Shown: in pieces, positions 24,859-33,893 of the stretch
Numbering within the stretch: the first letter of the stretch is position 1
Layout of the letters: every line of letters begins with the position of its first letter
Made by a program: the position numbers and the translations under genes
Notes under the pieces: generated by a model
Seen by the model: the letters and a program-made list of their open reading frames with translations, nothing else
What the model was told of the DNA's origin: nothing
Database searches by the model: none
From: JAKAWQ01 sp963745975
Lineage (GTDB): Bacteria; Pseudomonadota; Alphaproteobacteria; Acetobacterales; Acetobacteraceae
Direction of reading: 5' to 3'
Assembly: GCA_963745975.1 (NCBI GenBank)
Contig: CAVUZJ010000003.1
Coordinates: forward strand, 1-64,000
DNA: 64,000 nt

Positions 24859-25785
24859 ATGGACAGCCTCCTCGCGAGCCTGCGCGCCGCCGCCGAGCCC
24901 ACCCGGCTCCGCCTGCTTGCGCTCGCCGCCCGCGGACCGTTCTGCGTGAGCGAGTTCACCGCGATCCTCGGCCAGTCCCAGCCGCGCCTCTCCCGCCACC
25001 TGCGCCTTCTCTGCGAGGCCGGCCTGCTGGAGCGGGCGCGCGAGGGCGCCCACGCCTGGTTTCAGGTGCCCGGCGGCGTGGAAGGCGGGCTCGCCCAGGC
25101 CCTCCTCGCCCGCCTGCCCGAGGACGACCCCGTCCTCGCCGCCGACCGCCGCCAGGTCGCCCGCGTGCTCGCCGAGCGCGCGCGCATCGCCTCCGAAAGC
25201 TTCGCCCGCCAGGGCGCGGACTGGGACGAGATGCGCGCCCTCGGGCTGCCGGCGGCCGATGTCGCGAAAACCCTTCTCGCCGTGCTCCCCGAGGGCAGGC
25301 TCGGCCGGATGATCGATATCGGCACCGGCACCGGCAGCCTGCTCTCCCTCCTCGCCTCGCGCATCGAAGCCGGCCTCGGCATCGATGCGAGCCCCGCCAT
25401 GCTGGCGCTGGCCCGCACCCGCCTCGCCGGCGCCGGCCTCACCCACTGCACGGTCCGCCGCGCCGACATGTACCGCCTGCCGCTGCCTGACGGCGGTTTC
25501 GACCTTGCCACCCTCCAGATGGTGCTGCACTACGCCGAGGACCCGGCCGCCGTGCTCGCCGAAGCCGCCCGCGTGCTGCGCCCCCGCGCACGGCTCGTGA
25601 TTGTCGATCTCGCCCCGCACGACGCGGCCGCGACGGCCCGCCTCGCCCATCGCTGGCCGGGTTTTTCCGACGCCGAGATCGAGGGCTGGTTGGGCTCCGC
25701 CGGCCTCCGTCACGCGCCCGGCCGCTCGGTCGCCGGCCCGCTCAAGGTGCGCATCTGGCCGGCCCAACGCACGAATTCCGCCTGA
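24859..25785 (+). CDS. ArsR-family regulator fused to a SAM-dependent methyltransferase domain
   Basis: A 308-residue fusion. Residues 1-75 are an ArsR winged helix (EPTRLRLLALAARGPFCVSEFTAILGQSQPRLSRHLRLLCEAGLL). Residues about 140-300 are a class I methyltransferase with motif I MIDIGTGTGSLL at 151-162 and the acidic GIDAS. It starts beside an AT-rich dyad and lies 10 nt before metH. Regulators of this build sit with methionine-cycle genes in many Proteobacteria and are thought to sense SAM or S-adenosylhomocysteine (SahR-like); that function is inferred here from architecture and position. Confidence 0.88.
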   Translation: MDSLLASLRAAAEPTRLRLLALAARGPFCVSEFTAILGQSQPRLSRHLRLLCEAGLLERAREGAHAWFQVPGGVEGGLAQALLARLPEDDPVLAADRRQVARVLAERARIASESFARQGADWDEMRALGLPAADVAKTLLAVLPEGRLGRMIDIGTGTGSLLSLLASRIEAGLGIDASPAMLALARTRLAGAGLTHCTVRRADMYRLPLPDGGFDLATLQMVLHYAEDPAAVLAEAARVLRPRARLVIVDLAPHDAAATARLAHRWPGFSDAEIEGWLGSAGLRHAPGRSVAGPLKVRIWPAQRTNSA

Positions 25786-25795
25786 AGGGGAAAAA

Positions 25796-28700
25796 ATGCC
25801 GCACCCGCCGCTGCTCGAGCTGCTGCAAAACCGCGTTCTGCTTTGCGACGGCGCCATGGGCAGCCGCGTGCAGGCGCTGACCCTCGATGTCGAGCGCGAT
25901 TTCTGGGGCAAGGAGAACTGCACGGACGTGCTCAATCTTTCCCGCCCCGACCTCGTGCGCGAGATCCATCGCGGCTATTTCGCGGCCGGCGCCGATATGG
26001 TCGAGACCAACACCTTCGGCGGCTCGCCGGTCACGCTCGGCGAGTTCGGCCTCGCCGAGCACGCCCGCGAGATCAACCGCATCGGCGCCGAGCTTGCCCG
26101 CGAGGCCGCCGAGCAGTTCACCGATGCACGCCCGCGTTACGTGATCGGCAGCGTCGGGCCCGGGACCAAGCTGCCGAGCCTCGGCCATATCGAATACGAC
26201 CCGCTCGAGGACGCGCTCGCGCTGCAATGCGCCGGGCTGATCGAAGGCGGCGTCGATGCGATCCTGATCGAGACCTGCCAGGACACGCTGCAGATCAAGG
26301 CCGCCGTCAATGGCGCCAAGCGCGCGCGGGCCGAAGCCGGCACCGATACGCCGATCTTCGTTCAGGTCACGGTGGAGACGACCGGAAGCCTGCTCGTCGG
26401 CCCCGACATCGCCGCCGCCGCGACGGTGATCCACGCGCTCGACGTGCCGCTGATGGGGATCAATTGCGCGACGGGGCCGCAGGAGATGGCCGAGCATATC
26501 GGCTGGCTCTCGCGCAACTGGCCGCGCCTGATCTCGGTGCAGCCGAACGCGGGCCTGCCCGAGCTGGTGGACGGCAAGCCCTACTATCCGCTCGCGGCCG
26601 CCGACCTCGCGACCTGGCTCGAACGCTATGTCGTCGAGGACGGCGTGAACCTCATCGGCGGCTGCTGCGGCACCTCCATTCCCCACATCGAAGCGCTCGA
26701 TGCGATGCTCCGCCGCTTGGGCGAGAAGCGGCCCGCTCCCGTGCCGCGCCAGGCGGTGTGGCTGCCGGCGGTGACCAGCCTCTACGGCCAGGTGCCATTG
26801 CGCCAGGAGAACAGTTTTTTTTCCATTGGCGAGCGCTGCAACGCCAACGGCTCGAAGCGCTTCCGCGAGCTTCAGGAAAAGCACGACTGGGACGCAGCAC
26901 TCGTGATGGCGCGCGAGCAGGTCGCCGAAGGCTCGAATGCGCTCGATGTCTGCACCGCCTTCGTCGGCCGCGACGAGTTCTCCGAGATGAACGAGGTGGT
27001 CCGGCGTTTCAACGCCGGCGTGAACGCCCCGCTCGTCGTCGATTCCACCGAGATGCGCGTGCTGGAAGGGGCGCTGAAGATCATCGGCGGCAAGCCGATC
27101 CTCAACTCGATCAATTTCGAGGACGGCGAAAAGCCCGCCCACGACCGGCTTGCCCTCGCCCGCCGCTTCGGCACCGCGGTGATCGCGCTCACCATCGACG
27201 AGGAGGGCATGGCGAAGACGCCCGAGCGCAAGCTCGCCGTGGCCCGCCGCCTGGTCGATTTCGCCGCCCGCCACGGCCTCTCGCCCGCGGACCTCCTGAT
27301 CGATCCGCTCACCTTCACGATCGCCACCGGCAACGAGGAGGACCGCAAGCTCGGCCTCTGGACGCTCGAAGGGATCCGCATGATCCGCGAGGCGCTGCCC
27401 GAGGTGCAGATCGTGCTCGGCCTCTCCAACATCAGCTTCGGCCTCAACCCGGCCGCCCGCGCGGCCGTCAACTCCGTCTTCCTCGACCACGCATTGCGCG
27501 CCGGCATGACGGCGGCGATCGTCCATGTGAGCCGGCTCCGCCCGCTGCACGAGATCCCGCCCGAGGAAGCGAAGACCGCCGAGGACCTCATCCTCGACCG
27601 CCGCAGCGAAGGCTACGACCCGCTCGCCCGCCTGCTCGAGCTGTTCGCCGACCGCAAGGCCGAAGCGGCCACCGCCCGCAAGCGGGCCGAGACGCCGGAA
27701 GAGCGCCTCAAGGAACGCATCATCGCCGGCGATCGCAAGGGCCTCGCCGAGGACCTCGACGCCGCGCTCAAATCCTATTCCGCGCTCGACATCATCAACA
27801 CCATCCTGCTCGACGGCATGAAGGTCGTGGGCGAGCTTTTCGGGGCCGGGCGCATGCAGCTTCCCTTCGTGCTGCAAAGTGCCGAGACGATGAAGGCCGC
27901 GGTCGCTTACCTGGAACCCTTCATGGAGCGCGTCGAGGGCCAGGAGAAGGGCACCATCGTGCTTGCGACGGTGAAAGGCGACGTGCACGACATCGGCAAG
28001 AACCTGGTCGATATCATCCTCACCAACAACGGCTACCGCGTCGTCAATCTCGGCATCAAGGTGCCGCTCACGGACATGCTCGCCGCGGTCGCCGAGCACC
28101 GCGCCCACGCCATCGGCATGTCCGGCCTGCTCGTCAAATCGACCGTGGTGATGCGTGAGAATCTCGAGGAGATGTCGCGCCAGGGCGTCGAAATTCCCGT
28201 CCTGCTCGGTGGCGCGGCGCTGACCCGCCGCTATGTCGAGGAGGTCTGCACCGCATCCTACGCCTCGGGCCGCGTCGCCTACGCGCGCGACGCCTTCGAC
28301 GGCCTCTCGTTGATGGCAAAAGTCACCGGCAACGAGTTCGACGATTATCTCGCCGCCGTCGCCGCCCGCCGCCCCAAAAGCGGCCGCAACGCCGCCGGCA
28401 CGCACTCACGCACCTTGGGCGAGGCCGATCCGCGGGCCTTCCGTCCCGTCGATCTCGCAAAAGTGCGGGAGCGAAGGCGCCGCCTCACCGAAACTACGCC
28501 GCCGCCGGCCCCGCCCTTCTGGGGCGCCCGCACCATCGAGGCCGACCCGCGCGCGGTCGTCCCCTTCCTCAATGAACGGAGCCTCTACCAGTTCCAGTGG
28601 GGGTTCCGGAAACAGGGCCGCTCGCTCGAGGACTTCCTCGGCTGGGCGCGCCAGGAGCTGCGCCCTGTGTTGAGGCGCATGCTCGCGATCTGCGAGGCCG

Positions 28701-29290
28701 AGAAAATTCTCGCCCCCCGCGCGACCTACGGCTACTGGCACGCGGCCGGCCAGGGCAACGACCTCATCCTCTTCGACCGCGACGGGGCGAGCGAGCTTTG
28801 CCGCTTCACCCTCCCGCGCCAGCCGCGCGAGGACGGCGAATGCATCGCCGACTTCGTCCGTGACGTCGACGACGGGCCGCGCGACGTCGTCGGGCTTCAG
28901 GTCGTCACCGTGGGCGCCCGCGCCTCCGAAATCGCCCGCGCCTGGTTCGAGGAGAACCGCTACCAGGATTACCTCTATCTGCACGGGCTCTCGGTCGAGA
29001 TGGCCGAGGCCATGGCGGAATACACCCACAAACGCATCCGCGCCGAACTCGGCTTCGCCGCGGAAGACGGCCGCGACATGGAGAAAATGCTCTCGCAAGG
29101 CTACCGCGGCAGCCGCTACTCGTTCGGCTACCCCGCCTGCCCCAAACTCGAGGACCAGGTGCCGCTGCTGCGCCTTCTCGAAGCGGAGCGCATCGGGATC
29201 ACCCTCTCCGACGAGTTCCAGCTCGAACCCGAGCAATCGACGAGCGCGCTCGTCATTCTCAACCCGCACGCCAAGTATTTCACGGTTTAG
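25796..29290 (+). CDS. metH: Cobalamin-dependent methionine synthase
   Basis: A full-length 1164-residue MetH. The homocysteine domain (about 1-325) has zinc ligands Cys224, Cys290 and Cys291 (GGCCGT). The methyltetrahydrofolate domain (about 335-600) begins near IGERCNANGSKRF. The cap and B12 domains (about 620-870) carry GDVHDIG with the cobalt-ligating His731. The C-terminal AdoMet activation domain (about 900-1164) includes YRGSRYSFGYPACP. It transfers a methyl group from methyl-THF to homocysteine. ATG at 25796 has AAGGGG upstream. All domains in one chain, unlike split forms of some Alphaproteobacteria. Confidence 0.97.
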   Translation: MPHPPLLELLQNRVLLCDGAMGSRVQALTLDVERDFWGKENCTDVLNLSRPDLVREIHRGYFAAGADMVETNTFGGSPVTLGEFGLAEHAREINRIGAELAREAAEQFTDARPRYVIGSVGPGTKLPSLGHIEYDPLEDALALQCAGLIEGGVDAILIETCQDTLQIKAAVNGAKRARAEAGTDTPIFVQVTVETTGSLLVGPDIAAAATVIHALDVPLMGINCATGPQEMAEHIGWLSRNWPRLISVQPNAGLPELVDGKPYYPLAAADLATWLERYVVEDGVNLIGGCCGTSIPHIEALDAMLRRLGEKRPAPVPRQAVWLPAVTSLYGQVPLRQENSFFSIGERCNANGSKRFRELQEKHDWDAALVMAREQVAEGSNALDVCTAFVGRDEFSEMNEVVRRFNAGVNAPLVVDSTEMRVLEGALKIIGGKPILNSINFEDGEKPAHDRLALARRFGTAVIALTIDEEGMAKTPERKLAVARRLVDFAARHGLSPADLLIDPLTFTIATGNEEDRKLGLWTLEGIRMIREALPEVQIVLGLSNISFGLNPAARAAVNSVFLDHALRAGMTAAIVHVSRLRPLHEIPPEEAKTAEDLILDRRSEGYDPLARLLELFADRKAEAATARKRAETPEERLKERIIAGDRKGLAEDLDAALKSYSALDIINTILLDGMKVVGELFGAGRMQLPFVLQSAETMKAAVAYLEPFMERVEGQEKGTIVLATVKGDVHDIGKNLVDIILTNNGYRVVNLGIKVPLTDMLAAVAEHRAHAIGMSGLLVKSTVVMRENLEEMSRQGVEIPVLLGGAALTRRYVEEVCTASYASGRVAYARDAFDGLSLMAKVTGNEFDDYLAAVAARRPKSGRNAAGTHSRTLGEADPRAFRPVDLAKVRERRRRLTETTPPPAPPFWGARTIEADPRAVVPFLNERSLYQFQWGFRKQGRSLEDFLGWARQELRPVLRRMLAICEAEKILAPRATYGYWHAAGQGNDLILFDRDGASELCRFTLPRQPREDGECIADFVRDVDDGPRDVVGLQVVTVGARASEIARAWFEENRYQDYLYLHGLSVEMAEAMAEYTHKRIRAELGFAAEDGRDMEKMLSQGYRGSRYSFGYPACPKLEDQVPLLRLLEAERIGITLSDEFQLEPEQSTSALVILNPHAKYFTV

Positions 29291-29293
29291 GCG

Positions 29294-29308
29294 AGGGGCT
29301 CTGCCCCT
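29294..29308 (+). terminator. GC hairpin after metH, terminator-like
   Basis: AGGGGC-TCT-GCCCCT folds as a 6-bp GC stem 4 nt after the metH stop, followed by GGCCTTTCCTT. It is a short member of the same CAGGGGCTCTGCCCCTG family that forms the arms of the element at 859-1153 and the array at 53146. It probably ends the metH transcript. Confidence 0.55.
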
Positions 29309-29370
29309 GGCCTTTCCTTGAATGGTCAGGCTATGCGGTGCTTCGTATAACCGAGGGGCCGTCATCCTTC

Positions 29371-29673
29371 TCATACCTCCCGCCGGATCGCCTCCTTGCA
29401 GCGACGTATTGCAGCCTCGTCGCGCCGATAGAACGTCCATTGCTTGACGCGCCTGGCCCGCACCAGGCCCGCCGCGCGCAGCACGCGCATATGCTCGGAC
29501 AGTGTCGCCTGGCTTACGCCGAGCTTTTGCGCGATCAACACTGCGCACACGCCGTCGCGCACCAGATCGCCATCCGCCTGGGGCGGGAAATGCGCACGCG
29601 GATCGCGGAGCCAGGCGAGGATCCGAAGCCGCCGCTCATTCGCCAGCGCACGAAGGACGGTCTCGAGCTTCAT
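29371..29673 (-). CDS. ArsR-family transcriptional regulator
   Basis: A 100-residue compact winged-helix regulator: ALANERRLRILAWL, then the recognition helix region IAQKLGVSQATLSEHMRVLRAAGLV and the wing RVKQWTFYRRDE. No clear metal-binding CxC is present on the recognition helix, so it may respond to an organic ligand. Divergent from the dehydratase gene at 29740 with 66 nt between them; the AT-rich centre (ACGAATTTATGTC) probably holds both promoters and its operator. Confidence 0.88.
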   Translation of the reverse strand: MKLETVLRALANERRLRILAWLRDPRAHFPPQADGDLVRDGVCAVLIAQKLGVSQATLSEHMRVLRAAGLVRARRVKQWTFYRRDEAAIRRCKEAIRREV

Positions 29674-29739
29674 TTAGGCACTTTGCCAACTGACGAATTT
29701 ATGTCAAGGAACCGGGCGTCAGAGTCGGGGAGAAACGCC

Positions 29740-30699
29740 ATGCTTGGCCAGATCGCGATCGACCGCGGCGACATCGCCGCCACGGAGCGCCTGATCCGCC
29801 CCTATATCCGCCGCACGCCGATCCTCCGAGCCGAAGCTGCCGACTTTGGCCTCGCCGGCGCGCCTCTCTCCTTCAAGCTCGAGCAGCTCCAGCACACCGG
29901 CTCGTTCAAGCCACGCGGGGCCTTCGCCAACCTCCTCTCCCGCCCGATCCCGGCATCCGGCGTCGTCGCGGCCTCCGGCGGCAACCACGGCGCCGCCGTG
30001 GCCTTTGCCGCCCGCCGCCTCGGCGTGAGTGCCGCCATCTTCGTCCCCTCCGTCACCTCGCCCGCCAAGCTCGCGCGCATCCGCGCGTACGGCGCCGAGC
30101 TTGTCATCGCCGGCGACCGCTACGCGGACGCGCTCGCCGCGAGCGAGGCGCGCCTCGCCGCCACCGGCGCGCTCGCCGTCCACGCTTACGACGCGCCCGA
30201 AACCCTCCTCGGCCAGGGCAGCGTCGGGCTCGAGATCGAGGAAGACGCGCCCGAGATCGAAACCCTGCTCGTCGCCGTCGGGGGCGGCGGCCTGATCGGC
30301 GGAATCGCCGCGTGGTACGCGGGAAGAATCCGTATCGTCGCCGTCGAGTCCGATGGAGCCCCGACCCTTGCCCGCGCCCTTGCGGCCGGCCATCCCGTCG
30401 ATGCGCCGGCCGGCGGCATCGCCGTTGACAGCCTCGCCCCGCGCCAGGTCGGCAGCCTCATGTTCCCGATCGCGGAGGCCTTTGTTGACCCGCGCGTCGT
30501 TCTCGTTACCGACGATGAGATCCGCGACGCCCAGGCTGCTCTTTGGGAGGTGCTTCGCATCGCGACCGAGCCCGGAGGGGCGGCCGCGTTCGCCGCGCTG
30601 CTGTCGGGACGCTACGCGCCCGCGCCCGCGGAACGCGTCGCCGTGCTGGTCTGCGGCGCCAACACCGCGGATGTACGCTTCGGCGTGGCTCAGAAATAG
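29740..30699 (+). CDS. Threonine/serine dehydratase family PLP enzyme
   Basis: A 319-residue fold-type II PLP enzyme. The Schiff-base lysine is Lys57 in SFKPRGA, the phosphate loop is GGGGLIGG, and SGGNHG sits in the substrate-binding loop. There is no C-terminal ACT domain, so it is a catabolic or biosynthetic short form without isoleucine feedback. ATG at 29740 has GGGGAGAAACGCC upstream. Paired with a divergent ArsR regulator. Its stop lies inside the convergent livF gene (10-nt overlap). Confidence 0.87.
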   Translation: MLGQIAIDRGDIAATERLIRPYIRRTPILRAEAADFGLAGAPLSFKLEQLQHTGSFKPRGAFANLLSRPIPASGVVAASGGNHGAAVAFAARRLGVSAAIFVPSVTSPAKLARIRAYGAELVIAGDRYADALAASEARLAATGALAVHAYDAPETLLGQGSVGLEIEEDAPEIETLLVAVGGGGLIGGIAAWYAGRIRIVAVESDGAPTLARALAAGHPVDAPAGGIAVDSLAPRQVGSLMFPIAEAFVDPRVVLVTDDEIRDAQAALWEVLRIATEPGGAAAFAALLSGRYAPAPAERVAVLVCGANTADVRFGVAQK

Positions 30700-31388
30700 C
30701 TCCAGATATCCGCCTTGCGCGCCTCCTCGGGTGTGGCGTCTAACACGATCTGGCCGTTGTTCATGATCACCACGCGGTCGGCGATGGCAAGTGCGGCGGC
30801 GACGTTCTGTTCGACGAGGACGGCCCCCACGTCGTGCGAGCGGCACACCTCGGCCAACTGGCCGAACAGGCGCTCCACGAGGTTGGGGGCGAGCCCGATC
30901 GAGGGCTCGTCCAGCAGCAGGCAGCGCGGGCTGCCGAGAAGCGCGAGCGCCATCGCCAGCATCTGCTGCTGCCCGCCGGAGAGGCTGCCCGCACGCAAGC
31001 CCATGCGCTCGGCGAGCGCGGGGAAGAGCCGGAGCACATCGGCGATGCCGAACATGGGACCGCTCTCCGCGGCGTTGCGTGCGCCGACGATCTCGAGATT
31101 CTCGGCAACCGTGAGGGTCGCAAAAATCCCCCTGCCCTCGGGCAAGAGCCGAAGACCCCGCGCCACCCGATCGGCCACCGTCATCCGGCCGAGCGGCCCG
31201 CCCGCAAACGAGATTTTCCCGCCACGCGCCTCGATCAGCCCCATGATCGCGCGAAGGCTCGTCGTCTTCCCCGCGCCATTGTGCCCGAGCAGAGCCAGGA
31301 TCTGGCCCGGCTCGAGAGCGAACGAGACGTCACGGATCACCGTTTTTGCCCCGTAGCCGGCCGCGAGATTTGAGAGCTGCAGCAGCAT
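30690..31388 (-). CDS. livF: Branched-chain amino acid-type ABC transporter ATPase LivF
   Basis: A 232-residue ATPase: Walker A GHNGAGKT at 35-42, signature LSGGQQQ, Walker B CLLLDEP, and the LivF-type LLPEGRGIF stretch. It is the last gene of livJHMGF and starts 5 nt after livG. Substrate may be amino acids, amides or urea-like compounds, as this family is broad. The 3' ends of livF and the dehydratase gene overlap by 10 nt. Confidence 0.93.
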   Translation of the reverse strand: MLLQLSNLAAGYGAKTVIRDVSFALEPGQILALLGHNGAGKTTSLRAIMGLIEARGGKISFAGGPLGRMTVADRVARGLRLLPEGRGIFATLTVAENLEIVGARNAAESGPMFGIADVLRLFPALAERMGLRAGSLSGGQQQMLAMALALLGSPRCLLLDEPSIGLAPNLVERLFGQLAEVCRSHDVGAVLVEQNVAAALAIADRVVIMNNGQIVLDATPEEARKADIWSYF

Positions 31389-31392
31389 CCTC

Positions 31393-32160
31393 TCAGATCA
31401 CCCCGCCGAAATAAATCTCGGCGAGCTTCGGGTTCGCGACGATCGCCTTCGGCTCGCCCTCCGCGATCAGCCGCCCCTGGTGCAGGAAGAGCACATGATC
31501 GGCGATCCGGCTCACCACGCGCGTGTTGTGCTCCACGACGAGGAGCGATTTGCCGTTTTCCTTGAGCGCGAAGAGCAGCGCGATCATCGCCTCCAGCGCA
31601 TCCTGCGCGAGCCCCGAGGCCGGCTCGTCCAGCAGCAGGAACTCGGCGCCCGTCGCCAGCACGCGCGCGATCGAAAGCAGCTTCTGCTCGCCGTAGGAAA
31701 GATTGCGCACCCGCTCGCGCGCCCGGCGGGCGAGGCCGACGCGCTCGAGCAGCGCCTCGGCTTCCTCGCGATGCCGCGCTTGCTCGCGCGCGGTACGGAA
31801 GGGGCGAAGAATTGCCCCCGCCGGCCTTTCCCCGAACTGGCCCGGCAACGCCAGCATCACGTTGTCGCATACCGTAAGATCGGCGAAGAGCCTGAGGTTC
31901 TGGAAGGTCCGCGCGATGCCGGCCGCGACGACCGCCTGCGGCGTCATCCCGTCCAGGCTCGCGCCGCGAAACCGGACGCTGCCGCGATCGGGGCGCAGGA
32001 AGCCGGTGATCACATTGAAGATCGTCGTCTTGCCCGCACCGTTCGGCCCCACCAGGCAGGTGATGCGCCCGGAAGAGGCGGCGAAGCTCAGTTCCGCCAG
32101 CGCCGCGAGCCCGCCGAAACGCTTCTCCACGTCCCGCACTTCGAGATAGGGCTCGCTCAC
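31393..32160 (-). CDS. livG: Branched-chain amino acid-type ABC transporter ATPase LivG (GTG start)
   Basis: A 255-residue ATPase: Walker A GPNGAGKTT at 38-46, ARTFQNLRLF, signature LSYGEQK, Walker B EFLLLDEP. The GTG at 32160 overlaps the livM stop (GTGA), so the long upstream frame is not used. Couples with LivF to drive the LivHM channel. Confidence 0.93.
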   Translation of the reverse strand: MSEPYLEVRDVEKRFGGLAALAELSFAASSGRITCLVGPNGAGKTTIFNVITGFLRPDRGSVRFRGASLDGMTPQAVVAAGIARTFQNLRLFADLTVCDNVMLALPGQFGERPAGAILRPFRTAREQARHREEAEALLERVGLARRARERVRNLSYGEQKLLSIARVLATGAEFLLLDEPASGLAQDALEAMIALLFALKENGKSLLVVEHNTRVVSRIADHVLFLHQGRLIAEGEPKAIVANPKLAEIYFGGVI

Positions 32161-33020
32161 AGCCTCTCGCCCAGGATGCCCTGCGGGCGGAACAGCATGA
32201 AGAGAACCAGCAGCCCGCCATAGAGAAGCTGACGCGCGGGTGCGGCGATGGTCGTCGGGATATTGATCAGGTCGAGGAGCTGCGGCAGCCCGACGAGCAG
32301 GAACGGCCCGAGAATGGCGCCCTTGAGCGTGCGCGCCCCGCCCACGACCACCATCGTCAGCAGCAACACCGAAGCGTCGAGATCGAAGGAGGAAGGGTCG
32401 ATGAAGCTCAGGAAAACCGCGTAGAGCCCGCCGGCGACGCCGATGAACGCGCCCGAGAGCGCCGCCGCCGCCACCTTCGCCCGCAGCACCGGCTTGCCGA
32501 GTGCAGCAACCGCGAGCTCGTCCTCGCGCACGGCGTGGATCAGCCGACCGAACGGCGCCCGCATGAAAAGCCAGAACACGGCGATGCCGATCGCGAGCAG
32601 AACGGTTGTGAGCGCGAGCAGGCCTTCTGTGCTCTCGATCGGCACGCCGGCGAGCGAAGCCGGCGGGATTCCCGGCAGGCCGTTCGCCCCGCCCGTCCCC
32701 GCCGTCCAGTTGGTGAAAACCGCCGTTGCCAAAAGCTGAATGCCGAAGGACGTCACCACGAAATAATCCCCCGCGACGCGCAGGCTGGGGAGCGAGACGA
32801 GGATATCGAGCACGATGCAGCCGAGTGACGCGAGCACCAGCGCCGGCACGAAGCCGAGCCCCGCCTGCATCGTGAGCCCAGCCACGAGATACGCGCCGAC
32901 GCCGAATACCGCCGCCTGCGAGACCGAGAAGATGCCGGCGATCCCGACCAGGAGGTTGGTGGAAAGCGCAGCCAGCACATAGATCTCGGCCAACACCAGA
33001 TAGCTTTCGAGGAACGTCAC
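32157..33020 (-). CDS. livM: ABC transporter permease LivM (GTG start)
   Basis: A 287-residue inner-membrane permease with about eight to ten hydrophobic segments, GIAGIFSVSQAAVFGVGAYL near its start, and MRAPFGRLIHAVREDELAVAALG, the cytoplasmic loop that meets the ATPase. GTG at 33020 overlaps the livH stop by 4 nt (GTGA), the same device as used between livM and livG. Confidence 0.92.
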   Translation of the reverse strand: MTFLESYLVLAEIYVLAALSTNLLVGIAGIFSVSQAAVFGVGAYLVAGLTMQAGLGFVPALVLASLGCIVLDILVSLPSLRVAGDYFVVTSFGIQLLATAVFTNWTAGTGGANGLPGIPPASLAGVPIESTEGLLALTTVLLAIGIAVFWLFMRAPFGRLIHAVREDELAVAALGKPVLRAKVAAAALSGAFIGVAGGLYAVFLSFIDPSSFDLDASVLLLTMVVVGGARTLKGAILGPFLLVGLPQLLDLINIPTTIAAPARQLLYGGLLVLFMLFRPQGILGERL

Positions 33021-33877
33021 GACGCGGCGAACAACCCCTGCGGGCGGAACAGCATGAACACCACGAACACCGCGAAGGTGCTGCCGATCGCCCATTCCCC
33101 CGGCATGACGAGGAGAGAGAGATTCTGGAGCACCGCGATCGCGATCGAGAGCGCAAGCGCGCCGGTGAGGCTGCCGATGCCGCCGGCGATCATCGCGATT
33201 GTCGCTTCCAGGAGCGGCGTGATCCCCGCATAGGGCTGCAAGCCGAGATCGAGCGGCACGAGCATGCCCGGCAGCGCCACCACCGCCGAGGCGAGCGCCA
33301 TCACCACCACATAGACGCGCCGCGGCTCGAGCCGCGTGATCTCGGCGAGGAAGGGATTGGCCGCCACGGCGCGGATCTGCGCGCCGAGCAATGTGCGGCG
33401 CGTGAGCAGGGCCAGTGCCGCATAGGCGATGAGCCCGGCCGCCACCGTCGCGAGCTGGGCGCGCGTCAGCAGAAGACCCGAGACATGCACGACGCGGCCG
33501 GCCCAGCTTCCGGGAAACTGCAGAATGTCGGCCGAATAGATGCCCGCCAGCACGTTCTGCATCACCGCCAGCACGCCGAGCGAGGCGATCAGCACCACGA
33601 GCCCGCTCGCACCACGGCGCTGCAGAGGCGCGTAGATCAGGACCTGGATCAGCGCGCCCGCCGCGGCGGCCGCAAGCACCCCGACCGCGAGTGCGAGCGC
33701 GAGCGGCAGCCCTGCCTGCATCGCCGAATAGGCGATATATCCCGATAGCGTCCAGACGCCGGCGTGTGCGACGTGAAAGATCCGCAGCGTGGAGTAGATC
33801 AGCGCGAAGCTCATCGCCACCATCCCGAGCCCGACCCCGGTGATGAGGCCGTTGACCAGGAGCTGGAGGATCAGCAT
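33017..33877 (-). CDS. livH: ABC transporter permease LivH
   Basis: A 286-residue permease starting MLILQLLVNGLITGVGLGMVAMSFALIYSTL, the standard LivH beginning, with HVAHAGVWTLSGYIAY and TLLGAQIRAVAANPFLAEITR loops. The ATG at 33877 lies 16 nt after the binding-protein stop; a longer upstream frame is a shadow of that gene. Confidence 0.92.
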   Translation of the reverse strand: MLILQLLVNGLITGVGLGMVAMSFALIYSTLRIFHVAHAGVWTLSGYIAYSAMQAGLPLALALAVGVLAAAAAGALIQVLIYAPLQRRGASGLVVLIASLGVLAVMQNVLAGIYSADILQFPGSWAGRVVHVSGLLLTRAQLATVAAGLIAYAALALLTRRTLLGAQIRAVAANPFLAEITRLEPRRVYVVVMALASAVVALPGMLVPLDLGLQPYAGITPLLEATIAMIAGGIGSLTGALALSIAIAVLQNLSLLVMPGEWAIGSTFAVFVVFMLFRPQGLFAAS

Positions 33878-33893
33878 GCGGACCGGCGGGCGA

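Noticed and set aside
25742..28405. 887-codon minus-strand frame opposite metH
   Set aside because: It is an artefact of codon bias in metH; no family resemblance and no start context.
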